64,000 nt of DNA, from contig SXUP01000007.1 in assembly GCA_005790505.1 (NCBI GenBank), positions 1-64,000 on the forward strand, written 5' to 3'. The translations under genes were made by a program, and so were the position numbers. Below are positions 1 through 8,231 of this stretch, piece after piece (position 1 is the first letter of the stretch; the number at the start of each line of letters is the position of its first letter). This DNA is from Actinomycetota bacterium (GTDB lineage: Bacteria > Actinomycetota > Acidimicrobiia > Acidimicrobiales > Ilumatobacteraceae). The notes beneath the pieces were generated by a model. The model had not been told where the DNA came from. It worked only from the letters and a program-made list of their open reading frames with translations, and ran no database searches.

Positions 1-490
1 GCCGATGACGGCGAATCCTTTACGTGCTCACGATTGTCCAGCGATGGCAGACGGTGTGGCGGCTATCGTCATTACCACGGCAGACAGGGCATTAGAGATG
101 TGTGATCGTCCTGCCTGGATTCGCGGTATTGACCATCGGATTGATTTTCAAAATCTTGGGTTGAGGGATTTAAGCAGAAGCAATTCAGCGGCATTGGCTG
201 CATTTCATGCCGGTGTCGGCAAAGATAAAGTTGATGTTGCTGAACTTCACGCCACGCACAGCCATCACGAAATCATCTTGGCGCAATCGATGGGTTTGGA
301 CCGAGCGACGACGCGCATGATGCCAAGCGGAGGAGCACTGGTGGCTAACCCGCTCATGGCTGCTGGATTGGCTCGCTTCGGACAAGCAGCCAGGCAAATT
401 TTCAAGGGCAACGCTGACCGTGTTGTTGCGCATGCGGCCCAGGGTGCTTGTCTGCAACAAAATATCGTCGCAGTATTGGAAGGTTCTTAA
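1..490 (+). CDS. Thiolase-family protein, C-terminal part (cut by window start)
   Basis: This is the last 160 or so residues of a thiolase/SCP-x type acyl-CoA acetyltransferase; the reading frame is already open at base 2, so the N-terminus with the nucleophilic Cys lies outside the window. Visible family marks are a DGVAA segment near the start (the DGAAA motif), the ELHATHSHH segment that keeps the His of the usual ELHDCF motif, the glycine-rich SGGALVANPLMAAG loop, and a QGACLQQN end. The stop codon overlaps the next thiolase-like start by one base (TAATG), so the two are translationally coupled and may form a hetero-oligomer. Substrate unknown. Confidence 0.85.
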   Translation, partial: PMTANPLRAHDCPAMADGVAAIVITTADRALEMCDRPAWIRGIDHRIDFQNLGLRDLSRSNSAALAAFHAGVGKDKVDVAELHATHSHHEIILAQSMGLDRATTRMMPSGGALVANPLMAAGLARFGQAARQIFKGNADRVVAHAAQGACLQQNIVAVLEGS

Positions 491-1650
491 TGGCTCTTAA
501 TCGCTGTGCTGTTGTTGGAGTTGGTCAAACAAATCACACCGCTTGTCGTGCGGATGTCAGCATTGCGGGACTCGTGCGCGAGGCAGTTGATCGTGCGCTA
601 CTTGATGCCAACATGACGCTAAGTGACATTGACGCCATTGTTATTGGCAAGGCACCGGACATGCTCGAAGGCGTGATGATGCCTGAACTGTGGCTAACTG
701 ATTCGTTGGCGGCAAGTGGCAAGCCATTGTTTAGGGTGCACACCGCGGGCAGTGTTGGCGGGTCAACTGCAATTGTTGCTGCCCAACATGTGATGTCGGG
801 ACTGCACAAACGAGTACTGACAATCGCTTTTGAAAAACAAAGTGATGGTAACGCGATGTGGGCGCTTTCGGTACCCCTACCGTTCAGCATGCCGGTGCAT
901 GCCGGCGCTGGGGGGTATTTTTCTCCGCTGATTCGCAGTTATATCCGTCGCTCGGGATCTCCAAGCCATATCGGAGCAATGGTGGCCGTCAAAGACCGCA
1001 CCAACGCTCTCAAAAATCCCTACGCGCACCTCCATGAAGATCATTGGACCCTAGAAAAAGCCATGGAGTCACCAATGTTGTGGGACCCGATCCGTTTTGT
1101 TGAGACTTGTCCCTCAAGCGATGGTGCGATGGCATTGGTTTTGGCCAGCGAAGATGTCGCAGACAAAATGCCGGGCAAAAAAGCCTGGGTTCACAGTACG
1201 GCGATGCGTAGTGAGCCAACAATGTTTGCCGGCCGTAATCAAGTGAGTCCGCGGGCTGGAGAAATGTGTGCTGAAGACGTCTTTGGCAAAGCGGGTATCA
1301 CCAATCCACTGAAAGAAATAGATGTCGTTGAAATGTATGTACCTTTTAGTTGGTTTGAGCCGATGTGGCTTGAAAACTTGGGGTTCGCTCCAAAGGATCA
1401 AGGATGGCGATTCGTAGAAGATGGAATTACAGAAATTTCGGGCTCGTTACCCGTAAATCCCTCAGGAGGCGTGCTGTCTTCTAATCCAATCGGCGCCTCT
1501 GGGATGTTGCGTTTTGGCGAGGCAGCACTTCAAGTGATGGGCAAAGCTGGGGAGCATCAAATTGAGGGTGCCCGCACCGCACTCGGCCATGCCTACGGCG
1601 GAGGGTCACAATTTTTTGCAATGTGGGTTGTTGGCTCGGAGAAAAATTAG
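490..1650 (+). CDS. Thiolase-like protein lacking the Cys/His catalytic residues (Ltp2-like)
   Basis: A 386-residue thiolase-fold protein starting at the ATG that shares its A with the upstream stop. It begins MALNRCAVVGVGQT as SCP-x/Ltp proteins do. The region that normally carries the nucleophilic Cys reads HTAGSVGGST, with no Cys. The usual ELHDCF motif reads EMYVPF, with Tyr in place of His. A Tyr there is a feature of the Ltp2-type steroid side-chain aldolases, which work with DUF35 partners. By inference it is a retro-aldol/lyase or structural subunit paired with the upstream canonical-looking thiolase rather than a thiolase itself. No DUF35 gene is visible in the window. Confidence 0.75.
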   Translation: MALNRCAVVGVGQTNHTACRADVSIAGLVREAVDRALLDANMTLSDIDAIVIGKAPDMLEGVMMPELWLTDSLAASGKPLFRVHTAGSVGGSTAIVAAQHVMSGLHKRVLTIAFEKQSDGNAMWALSVPLPFSMPVHAGAGGYFSPLIRSYIRRSGSPSHIGAMVAVKDRTNALKNPYAHLHEDHWTLEKAMESPMLWDPIRFVETCPSSDGAMALVLASEDVADKMPGKKAWVHSTAMRSEPTMFAGRNQVSPRAGEMCAEDVFGKAGITNPLKEIDVVEMYVPFSWFEPMWLENLGFAPKDQGWRFVEDGITEISGSLPVNPSGGVLSSNPIGASGMLRFGEAALQVMGKAGEHQIEGARTALGHAYGGGSQFFAMWVVGSEKN

Positions 1651-2573
1651 TCAGCCAGAAAACTTTTTATCAATTCTGCTAATTCAAGTGGGGTATCGCC
1701 CTGCACGCTGTGTCCTGCCTCTAATACATGTTCAGTTCGGGTATGTGGTGCTCGTCTGAGCAACTCGGTTTCGTCTTCGTCGCTCACCACGCTTTGGGAG
1801 CGCATTCCCCGCACAAACATCAGGGGCTTTTTATATGCATCAAATACGTCCCACAATGTTGAGGTGTCGGGTCTCTTTAATTCCCCCTCAATTTTGGGTA
1901 ATGGTGGAGCATCATCTCGCCGATACCGCCACACCCACGATCCGTCGGCAATTTGCAACGCATTATGCAAGATACCTCGCCTCATTGAACTCATCGTTCG
2001 GGTGGGGTTGAATTGCATTGTTCGTTCCAGCAATTCTTCAAAAGATGGAAATGTCGCTGGACCATTGACAAAATCCGTGATCGCTTTTGTCTTTTCTTGG
2101 TTGACGCCTGGCGTTACATCAACCAACACCATTTTGTTGACCAGTTCGGAATAGTCGCGAGCCAGTGCCAAGGTGGTAAGTCCCCCCAATGACATACCAA
2201 CGACCATCTTTGCTTGCGGTGCAAGCGCGCCAACAACGGCTGCAATGTCGGCAGCATTTTGGGCTAGTGGCAAAGCCGACGCGTCGTATGCGCCTGCGCT
2301 GTCACTGTGCCCATGACCGGGCAGATCAATGCACACCAAGGGCAAGCCCAATGCCAATGCCACAGTGTCCCAAGTGTGGGCATTTTGAGCACCCCCGTGC
2401 AAGAACACAATCTGTGGCGATTGGACTCCCCAGACCAATGTTGATAGCCAACGCCCTGGCGCAACTTTTGTAAATTCCCGTCGCACCTCGGGCGGATTGA
2501 TATAAGGAATCCCATATTCAGAGGCGTTTTCATGAAACATCCCAAATTCGTCATATTGCACGCGTTCTGTCAT
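1647..2573 (-). CDS. Alpha/beta hydrolase
   Basis: A 308-residue alpha/beta hydrolase. The oxyanion HGG motif (VFLHGGAQNAHTW), the DLPGHGHSD strand, the nucleophile elbow GMSLGG and the late catalytic His in EAGHSVQGDTP are all present. The chosen ATG (MTERVQ) has TACGCT six bases upstream, the leaderless signal seen across the window; a longer reading to 2615 would overlap the divergent folB. Its stop overlaps the last bases of the thiolase-like gene on the other strand. Substrate cannot be read; ester or C-C hydrolase are both possible. Confidence 0.85.
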   Translation of the reverse strand: MTERVQYDEFGMFHENASEYGIPYINPPEVRREFTKVAPGRWLSTLVWGVQSPQIVFLHGGAQNAHTWDTVALALGLPLVCIDLPGHGHSDSAGAYDASALPLAQNAADIAAVVGALAPQAKMVVGMSLGGLTTLALARDYSELVNKMVLVDVTPGVNQEKTKAITDFVNGPATFPSFEELLERTMQFNPTRTMSSMRRGILHNALQIADGSWVWRYRRDDAPPLPKIEGELKRPDTSTLWDVFDAYKKPLMFVRGMRSQSVVSDEDETELLRRAPHTRTEHVLEAGHSVQGDTPLELAELIKSFLAD

Positions 2574-2608
2574 GGCACGAGCGTAGTTTGTCCGATAGAA
2601 CAGGACGC
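2574..2608. promoter_or_regulatory. Divergent hydrolase / folB promoter region
   Basis: Only 35 bases separate the two start codons. On the minus strand TACGCT (2585-2580) lies 6 nt before the hydrolase ATG. On the plus strand TAGAAC (2596-2601) lies 7 nt before the folB ATG, but it lacks the final T and an AGGAC just before the ATG could act as a weak ribosome site. Confidence 0.45.
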
Positions 2609-3472
2609 ATGGCAAGTGACCACATATATATCCGCGGGCTCCGTGTCATGGGTCTAGTCGGGGTTCTTCCAGCAGAACGACTAGCACCACAGCCCTTACA
2701 GATTGATCTGGACATGGAAGTAGATCTGGCGTTGCCGGGGGTGACGGACGATCTCAACGACACAGCCAACTATGGGGCGATCGCTGATGCTGTTGCCGAG
2801 TGCGTGAGGGCCTCAAGTGACATTTTGCTTGAGCGATTGATCGCCCGCATCGCCGATTGCGTGTTGAGTTTTGATCATGTGCTAGTCGCTCATGTGACTC
2901 TTAGCAAATTGCATCCACCAATTGACGAAGACATTGATTGCACCGCTGTTTCTGTGACTCGCTCCCGACAAGCAAGTCGTGGCAGCGTTCGCCATCGTGC
3001 CATTATTTCACTCGGCACAAACCTCGGAGATCGTGTCGGGCACCTACAGTTCGCCCTTGATCACATCCCCCAAGTGGTTGCGTTGTCACAAGTATTTGAA
3101 ACCGATCCAGTGGGCGGTCCTGATGGTCAAGGTCCATATTTGAATATGGTCATTGAAATTGAGACGAGACTTGATCCTTATGCGTTGTTGCGATTTTTGA
3201 ACAATATCGAAACACGGTCGAATCGGGAGCGCTTGGTTCGCTGGGGACCGCGCACGCTTGATCTTGATATTTTGTTCTACGACAACATCACCATCAATGA
3301 TGAACTTCTCACAATTCCTCATCCCCGACTTTATGAACGGCGTTTCGTCCTACAGCCATTGAGTGAGATTGCACCCGAACTTTGTCCCAGAGATTGGGAG
3401 ACTTTGGTCCCGTCAGATGGCGTGAATGCACTTGGTTTATTACGCGATTTGAATCTAATAATAAAAAACTAA
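2609..3472 (+). CDS. folBK: Bifunctional dihydroneopterin aldolase / HPPK (FolB-FolK fusion)
   Basis: A 287-residue fusion for two successive steps of folate synthesis. Residues about 1-118 are dihydroneopterin aldolase (IYIRGLRVMGLVGVLPAER, then the NYGAIAD segment). Residues about 128-270 are 6-hydroxymethyl-7,8-dihydropterin pyrophosphokinase, with SLGTNLGDR, the WGPRTLDLDILFYD signature and the IPHPRLYERRFVLQPL motif. The ATG at 2609 is preferred to a TTG at 2588. A glycosyltransferase follows after 8 bases, probably in the same operon. FolB-FolK fusions are known in actinobacteria. Confidence 0.93.
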   Translation: MASDHIYIRGLRVMGLVGVLPAERLAPQPLQIDLDMEVDLALPGVTDDLNDTANYGAIADAVAECVRASSDILLERLIARIADCVLSFDHVLVAHVTLSKLHPPIDEDIDCTAVSVTRSRQASRGSVRHRAIISLGTNLGDRVGHLQFALDHIPQVVALSQVFETDPVGGPDGQGPYLNMVIEIETRLDPYALLRFLNNIETRSNRERLVRWGPRTLDLDILFYDNITINDELLTIPHPRLYERRFVLQPLSEIAPELCPRDWETLVPSDGVNALGLLRDLNLIIKN

Positions 3473-3480
3473 TTTTTAAA

Positions 3481-4251
3481 ATGAGTATCGCCCTGCTTGT
3501 ACCTGCGCTCAACGAGGCGACGGCTATTGCGCGCACTGCTGTAGTGATGCGTCAAGCACTTGATGCAGGAATAGTGCAACAAGCCGTTGTGCTTGATTCG
3601 GGAAGTACCGACGAGACGGCACAAATTGCCAAGCAGAACGGAATTGATGTTTTGGAGACTGCGAACATGCACCCGACGCTCGGTGGGATCTTGGGCAAGG
3701 GAGACTCGCTGTGGCGTGGGGCTGCCGCAATCGCAGCCGATTCATACGTGTTCCTTGATGCCGATCTTGGAAATGTTTCTTTGCATCATATTGAGCGACT
3801 CATTGCGCCTCTAGATGACAACGCAACGATGTTTGTGAAATCATCTTTCTATCGCATTGATGAACAAGGAAGACCCCGTGCCATTCCAGCAGGCCGCATC
3901 AGTGAAGAAGTTGGGCGACCTCTGCTTGAGATGGTTGATCCGTGGTTGGCGGCTTTGCCCCAGCCACTGAGCGGGCAAATTGCCGTCCGCGCCGAACTTC
4001 TTGGGTCTTTGCAACTTGTCACTGGCTACGGAATCGAGATTGCAATGTTGATTGATGTTTGGCGTGGAGTGGGTCGACAAGCCATCGCCACGGCGGATCT
4101 TGGTGAGATCAATAATCGTTGGAAGCCCAGTAGTGCATTAGACGATGTGCGAGACCATGTTCTCGCCGGCGCGACATTGTGCGGAGTGACGCTGCCCCAG
4201 TGGGGAAATATTGCTCATCCAAATGTAAAGCGGCGCCCAAAATTAACCTGA
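3481..4251 (+). CDS. GpgS-like glycosyltransferase (GT81/GT2 fold)
   Basis: A 256-residue GT-A fold glycosyltransferase resembling glucosyl-3-phosphoglycerate synthase, which transfers glucose from a nucleotide sugar to 3-phosphoglycerate on the route to glucosylglycerate and methylglucose polysaccharides. Seen: N-terminal LLVPALNEA and LDSGSTDET (nucleotide binding), a FLDADL DxD-type metal motif near residue 88, and the late SGQIAVRAELL and GYGIEIAMLIDV segments typical of the family. It follows folBK by 8 bases; in Mycobacterium tuberculosis gpgS also sits beside a folate gene (folP2). Exact acceptor is inferred. Confidence 0.75.
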   Translation: MSIALLVPALNEATAIARTAVVMRQALDAGIVQQAVVLDSGSTDETAQIAKQNGIDVLETANMHPTLGGILGKGDSLWRGAAAIAADSYVFLDADLGNVSLHHIERLIAPLDDNATMFVKSSFYRIDEQGRPRAIPAGRISEEVGRPLLEMVDPWLAALPQPLSGQIAVRAELLGSLQLVTGYGIEIAMLIDVWRGVGRQAIATADLGEINNRWKPSSALDDVRDHVLAGATLCGVTLPQWGNIAHPNVKRRPKLT

Positions 4252-4281
4252 TTGATTTCTGCTATTGAATGTTTTAGAGAG

Positions 4282-5301
4282 TTATGCCGATTGAAGGTCT
4301 GCCATGACCTTGCCCCAGCGTTCTGGGTTGGTTTTGTACGGCGCATAAAAACTAATTCGTTGGATGACGTCTCCGTACCGACGATGAAGTTCAGGAGCAA
4401 TGTGTTCTGGCTCTCCGACCACTGCAAAAGTGTTGAGGATCTCATCTGAGATGCAGTTGCCCATCTCAACCCACTTGCCTTGTTTAGAGAGACCATTGAG
4501 TTCGTCTTGCATCTCGCCCCATCCGTGTAGTTCAAGAACTCCCCGATAAGCAGGAGTCGATCCGTAGAAAGCGATTTGTTGGCGAGTGCCAGCAGATGCT
4601 GCTTCAAGCTCTTCAGCAGAGTTACCCGAGACGACAAAACTTGGTCCCATGATTTCAAAACCCTCCATGGTTTTCCCCGCCTTAGCACGACCGCGCTCAA
4701 GTGAAGGGATTGTGACTTCGCGTAAATATCGCTCGGTGGTGAAACCATGGCAGATGAATCCATCGCACACTTCTCCTGCAACTTCTGTCATCAGTTCGCC
4801 GACGCCAGCAAGAAAAATTTTTGGCGTTCCGTGACCCGCTAGTTCTGCACGCTCAGGCGCAAAGAAAGGCGTCATCAAAGTGTGGGTGTAAAAGTCACCC
4901 CTAAAATTAAGTGCTGTGCCGTTTTCCCAGGTGTCCCAAATGGCACGAATAGCCAAAACCATTTCCCTCATACGCGCTGCTGGATGGCTCCATTCCATGC
5001 TGAATCGCTTGGTGATATGCGGCTTGATTTGACTGCCAAGTCCCAAAATAAAGCGACCCCCTGAATAAGCCTGTAGATCCCAACCGATGTTGGCAAGAAT
5101 CATTGGATTGCGCGCAAACGCGACTGCGATTGAAGTTCCGAGCTCAAGGGTTTTTGTGTGCTCGGCCGCAAGCAACAGCGGAAAAAATGGATCGTGAGCA
5201 GTTTCTGCGGTCCAAACCCCCGCGTAGCCGGCAGATTCTGCTTCTTGGGCACTTTGAGCAACCTTGTGCAGGTCTGTTCCAATTCCTCCATCTACTTTCA
5301 T
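4282..5301 (-). CDS. LLM-class F420-dependent oxidoreductase
   Basis: A 339-residue luciferase-like TIM-barrel flavoprotein family member, probably using cofactor F420. Visible marks: ESAGYAGVWTAETAHDPF near the N-terminus, LELGTSIAVAFARNP, and GGRFILGLGSQ. The ATG at 5301 has a good ribosome site (AAAGGAAAAC), unlike many starts here. It is close to the TIGR03617-type group of actinobacterial oxidoreductases. Substrate unknown. It lies 40 bases downstream of the PAC2 gene on the same strand, so the two are probably cotranscribed. Confidence 0.85.
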   Translation of the reverse strand: MKVDGGIGTDLHKVAQSAQEAESAGYAGVWTAETAHDPFFPLLLAAEHTKTLELGTSIAVAFARNPMILANIGWDLQAYSGGRFILGLGSQIKPHITKRFSMEWSHPAARMREMVLAIRAIWDTWENGTALNFRGDFYTHTLMTPFFAPERAELAGHGTPKIFLAGVGELMTEVAGEVCDGFICHGFTTERYLREVTIPSLERGRAKAGKTMEGFEIMGPSFVVSGNSAEELEAASAGTRQQIAFYGSTPAYRGVLELHGWGEMQDELNGLSKQGKWVEMGNCISDEILNTFAVVGEPEHIAPELHRRYGDVIQRISFYAPYKTNPERWGKVMADLQSA

Positions 5302-5341
5302 GTTTTCCTTTGCTTTTTTACGCAATTTGAGCGCAGTGTTT

Positions 5342-6256
5342 TTAATGCTGATCTTTAAGAAATTGTTCTACTTCGGCTGCAAGTTCATCCATTGTCGGCA
5401 AATCACCGGTGAACAAAACCTGAGCGTTAGTGTCGTTTCTCGAATCCAAGTTTGCCCCACGAGTCTCGTCATAGGCAACTTCTAGTTGGCGCAACATGTC
5501 GGCATGGTCAGGATTGTTTAAGACAAGTTGATCCAAGCGCTCACGCTGAATTGCTGCTTCCCGACGGAGGGGATTGGCGTCAACTGAAATACCGGCGATA
5601 TGAGCAACAGCCTCCACGAGCGTGGCGCCAGCGGCGGGATAGGCCATGGCGGCAATGTAATGAGGCACTTGAGCCCACAAACCAACTACATCGGTGATTC
5701 CCCGATGATAAAATTCCTGCTCTAGGACCGCTTCAAGGCCAGCGGGCACATCAACGGAATTTTTTGCATATGGCAAATTTTCCACGAGATCTGCATTCGG
5801 GGATGTGCATGAAAGCCCAACAGGTCGAGTGTGAGGGGAGCCAAAAGGATAAGCGCCAAGTCCGATTGCGCGACGGACTTTTAGTTGAACAGCGAGTTCA
5901 CTCACCGTCGTTGCAAAGTAGTTCCACGCAGAATCGGGTTCGGGGCCAACCAATAGAAGTACGTCATGACCCAAGGAGTCACGTCCAACGCGAATTTCAG
6001 GAGTAGACCAGATTATTTTCGTATTGACCCCACTGCGCAGTTCCATGGTCGGCCGTCGCGCCCGAAAGTCGATGAACGTGTCGGCATCAAATGTAATGAG
6101 TGGCACTGCACCCAATTCTGACAACAGAGTTTCCATTGCCGCTGCCGCTGCACCACTGGCATCAATCCAGCCAGACAACATTGTGATCAGGGTCGGTTCG
6201 TTCAATTCGGGCAATTGCCCATTCACCGAAAATGGAAGTCCTGATCCGATTGCCAT
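5342..6256 (-). CDS. PAC2 (proteasome assembly chaperone 2) family protein
   Basis: A 304-residue PAC2-fold protein. The N-terminal region (PTLITMLSGWIDASGAAAAA), the FRARRPTMEL segment and the central VPHYIAAMAYPAAG are typical of actinobacterial PAC2 proteins, whose role is unresolved although the fold is shared with proteasome chaperones. It is divergent from the thioredoxin gene with 30 bases between start codons. TAGGTT lies 8 nt before the ATG, suggesting a leaderless message. Confidence 0.87.
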   Translation of the reverse strand: MAIGSGLPFSVNGQLPELNEPTLITMLSGWIDASGAAAAAMETLLSELGAVPLITFDADTFIDFRARRPTMELRSGVNTKIIWSTPEIRVGRDSLGHDVLLLVGPEPDSAWNYFATTVSELAVQLKVRRAIGLGAYPFGSPHTRPVGLSCTSPNADLVENLPYAKNSVDVPAGLEAVLEQEFYHRGITDVVGLWAQVPHYIAAMAYPAAGATLVEAVAHIAGISVDANPLRREAAIQRERLDQLVLNNPDHADMLRQLEVAYDETRGANLDSRNDTNAQVLFTGDLPTMDELAAEVEQFLKDQH

Positions 6257-6286
6257 ACACCTACAACCTACCGCTATCGTGCGGTT
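6257..6286. promoter_or_regulatory. Compact divergent promoter, PAC2 / thioredoxin
   Basis: Two -10 hexamers sit back to back in a 30-base gap. On the plus strand TATCGT (6275-6280) is followed by 6 bases and the ATG at 6287. On the minus strand TAGGTT (6270-6265) is followed by 8 bases and the ATG at 6256. No ribosome site fits in either leader, so both messages are predicted leaderless. No clear -35 was seen. Confidence 0.6.
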
Positions 6287-6991
6287 ATGGCTGTAGATGT
6301 CTCTGATGCAACTTTTGAGTCAGAAGTATTGATTCGATCGCATCAAGTTCCAGTGATTGTTGACCTCTGGGCACCCTGGTGTGGTCCGTGCAAAACCCTC
6401 GGTCCAATACTTGAAAAAGCAACCGATGCAACCATGGGTCAAGTTGTATTGGCCAAGGTAAATGTGGACGAAAACCCACAGATCTCGCAGGCTTTTCAGG
6501 TGCAGTCAATTCCCGCCGTTTTTATTATGAAAGACGGCAAAGTTTTGGACAGTTTCGTTGGAGCACAACCCGAGCATGTGGTGAATCAGATTGTCCAAAG
6601 CCTGCTACCAGATCCGGCATCACAAAAAATTCAAGAACTTCTTGGTGCTGGCGATGAAAACAGTCTGCGAGATGCTCTCGTGTTGGCTCCCAACCAAGAA
6701 GAGGTTGTCTGTGCCCTTGCTGAATTCTTGGTGCGTCACGGTGGTGCTGAGGAAGCACTTCAATTATTGCCCCGCTTGCCAGAGACCGAGCGAGTGAGAG
6801 ATGTCGCTGCGGCTGCCCGTTTGGCGCTAAATCCAGTTGACGATTTTGACGACACTTTGGTGCGATTGCTTGACTTAGTAAAAACTGACGAGGTCGCCCG
6901 TCAGGAGTTTTTGGATATTTTGCAGGCTATGGGTACTCATGATTCCCGCACCATTAAATATCGGAAGTTATTAACTGCACGCTTGTACTGA
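6287..6991 (+). CDS. Thioredoxin with C-terminal TPR region (YbbN/CnoX-like)
   Basis: A 234-residue protein. Residues 1-108 form a thioredoxin domain with the redox motif WCGPC (C32, C35), a VNVDENP strand and the cis-Pro loop SIPAVFIM. Residues about 115-234 are helical with tetratricopeptide-like repeats. This organisation matches the YbbN/CnoX holdase and co-chaperone family of the cytoplasm. The start is supported by TATCGT 6 nt upstream. ComEA follows 39 bases later but has its own start region. Confidence 0.9.
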   Translation: MAVDVSDATFESEVLIRSHQVPVIVDLWAPWCGPCKTLGPILEKATDATMGQVVLAKVNVDENPQISQAFQVQSIPAVFIMKDGKVLDSFVGAQPEHVVNQIVQSLLPDPASQKIQELLGAGDENSLRDALVLAPNQEEVVCALAEFLVRHGGAEEALQLLPRLPETERVRDVAAAARLALNPVDDFDDTLVRLLDLVKTDEVARQEFLDILQAMGTHDSRTIKYRKLLTARLY

Positions 6992-7030
6992 GTTAGTTTC
7001 CCAACATAGGGGTGGGCCGCCCACATCAAG

Positions 7031-7738
7031 GTGATGAAAAATGGCTCAATACTGCGTTACTTGAAAGAGTTATTTGACAGATGCCTCGCTTGGTGCAAAT
7101 GGCGTGGTTTCATCCGCATCGGTGTTTCGGTTGCATCAGTATTTGCGGCGTGTATTGGTGGTTGGTGGTTGGTGCGGACACCTGGTCCGCCAATTGAAAC
7201 AACCTTGGCCCGTGCAACAACGACAACTCTTTTGAGTGTTGCACCATCACTCGTGGTTGCAACTACAAATGATCTTGTGATCGTGCATGTTGTCGGGGCA
7301 GTTCATTCTCCTGGAGTCGTAATCCTGCGAGCGCCCGCGCGGGCTAATGATGCACTCAAAGCTGCTGGCGGAGCATTGCGCGTTGCTGACTTAAATGCGG
7401 TGAATTTGGCGCTTGTACTTTCCGATGGGGAGCAATTATTTATTCCCACGCGGGGAGTGCGACTAAGTGCAACTTCCGTACCGCTTGGACGAGTAACCAA
7501 GGGTCCAACACAGCATTCATCTCAAATCGGAATACCGACTATTGACCCGATCATCAATCTCAATTCGGCAACCGCGCAACAACTCATTGCTCTGCCCGGA
7601 GTTGGTCCAGCCACGGCAAAGGCAATTGTTGCGTATCGTTCCGCTCACGGACCCTTCTTGAGTATTGACGGTCTGCTTGATGTTGGCGGGATCGGCCCCG
7701 CCAAATTAGACGCAATGCGAACTCAATTACGGGTGTAA
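7031..7738 (+). CDS. comEA: ComEA-like DNA-binding competence protein
   Basis: A 235-residue membrane-anchored protein. Residues about 30-50 are one transmembrane segment (IGVSVASVFAACIGGWWLV), residues about 85-145 are an SLBB-type domain (VHVVGAVHSPGVV), and the C-terminal 60 residues hold the double helix-hairpin-helix (INLNSATAQQLIALPGVGP and a second GIGPAKL hairpin). In competent bacteria ComEA binds incoming double-stranded DNA outside the membrane. comEC lies just downstream with one opposed gene between. Start may be GTG 7031 or the next codon, ATG 7034. Confidence 0.9.
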   Translation: MMKNGSILRYLKELFDRCLAWCKWRGFIRIGVSVASVFAACIGGWWLVRTPGPPIETTLARATTTTLLSVAPSLVVATTNDLVIVHVVGAVHSPGVVILRAPARANDALKAAGGALRVADLNAVNLALVLSDGEQLFIPTRGVRLSATSVPLGRVTKGPTQHSSQIGIPTIDPIINLNSATAQQLIALPGVGPATAKAIVAYRSAHGPFLSIDGLLDVGGIGPAKLDAMRTQLRV

Positions 7739-8191
7739 CTAAAGTGCCCCAAGAAGCACGGCGCCAAGCACAAGAGCACCAACTGCACCTGCACAAATAC
7801 CAACAGAAAGAATGGCAAATTCTTTCGACCACTCGCGCCAACCAACAAGCGCCCGACTAGAAACGCGCAATGCTGCAATCTGACCGAGGATCCACCACAG
7901 TCCAGCGCTCAACGCGAGCGAGATCGCTAACAAGGCATTTCCATCTGCGGCTGGGACACCAAGAATCGGAAGTGTTGGAAGTGCTGTCACGGTGAGAACG
8001 AAGCCAACAAGACCTCCTGTTGCACCACCCACAATCACGCGCGCAAGCCAACCTGTGAACAAAATTGCCGCCGCCACTGCAATGCCAACAAAGCCACCTC
8101 GTTGGCGCACCGCACGACGTGTTGCCACCACACCACCTGGCACAACTCGTCGAGGCCGGCGAGATGCTGGTGAATCTGAACTACGCGACAC
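7739..8191 (-). CDS. Small integral membrane protein between comEA and comEC
   Basis: A 150-residue protein with an Arg/Ser-rich cytoplasmic N-terminus of about 33 residues and then three or four hydrophobic segments (for example IAVAAAILFTGWLARVIVGG and LLAISLALSAGLWWILG). I do not recognise a family. It runs against comEA and comEC; its stop abuts the comEA stop. The GTG at 8191 has TACCAT exactly 6 nt upstream, matching the leaderless signal of neighbouring genes, which supports it being a real gene and sets the start. A role in DNA uptake is only a guess from position. Confidence 0.6.
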   Translation of the reverse strand: MSRSSDSPASRRPRRVVPGGVVATRRAVRQRGGFVGIAVAAAILFTGWLARVIVGGATGGLVGFVLTVTALPTLPILGVPAADGNALLAISLALSAGLWWILGQIAALRVSSRALVGWREWSKEFAILSVGICAGAVGALVLGAVLLGAL

Positions 8192-8231
8192 GCCCAAATG
8201 GTACGAGGTCAAGCAGGGACAAGCGCGTCAT

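Noticed and set aside
7992-8231. 80-residue Arg/Pro/Thr-rich extension of ComEC
   Set aside because: It is antisense to the membrane gene at 7739-8191, lacks ComEC features and has no ribosome site.
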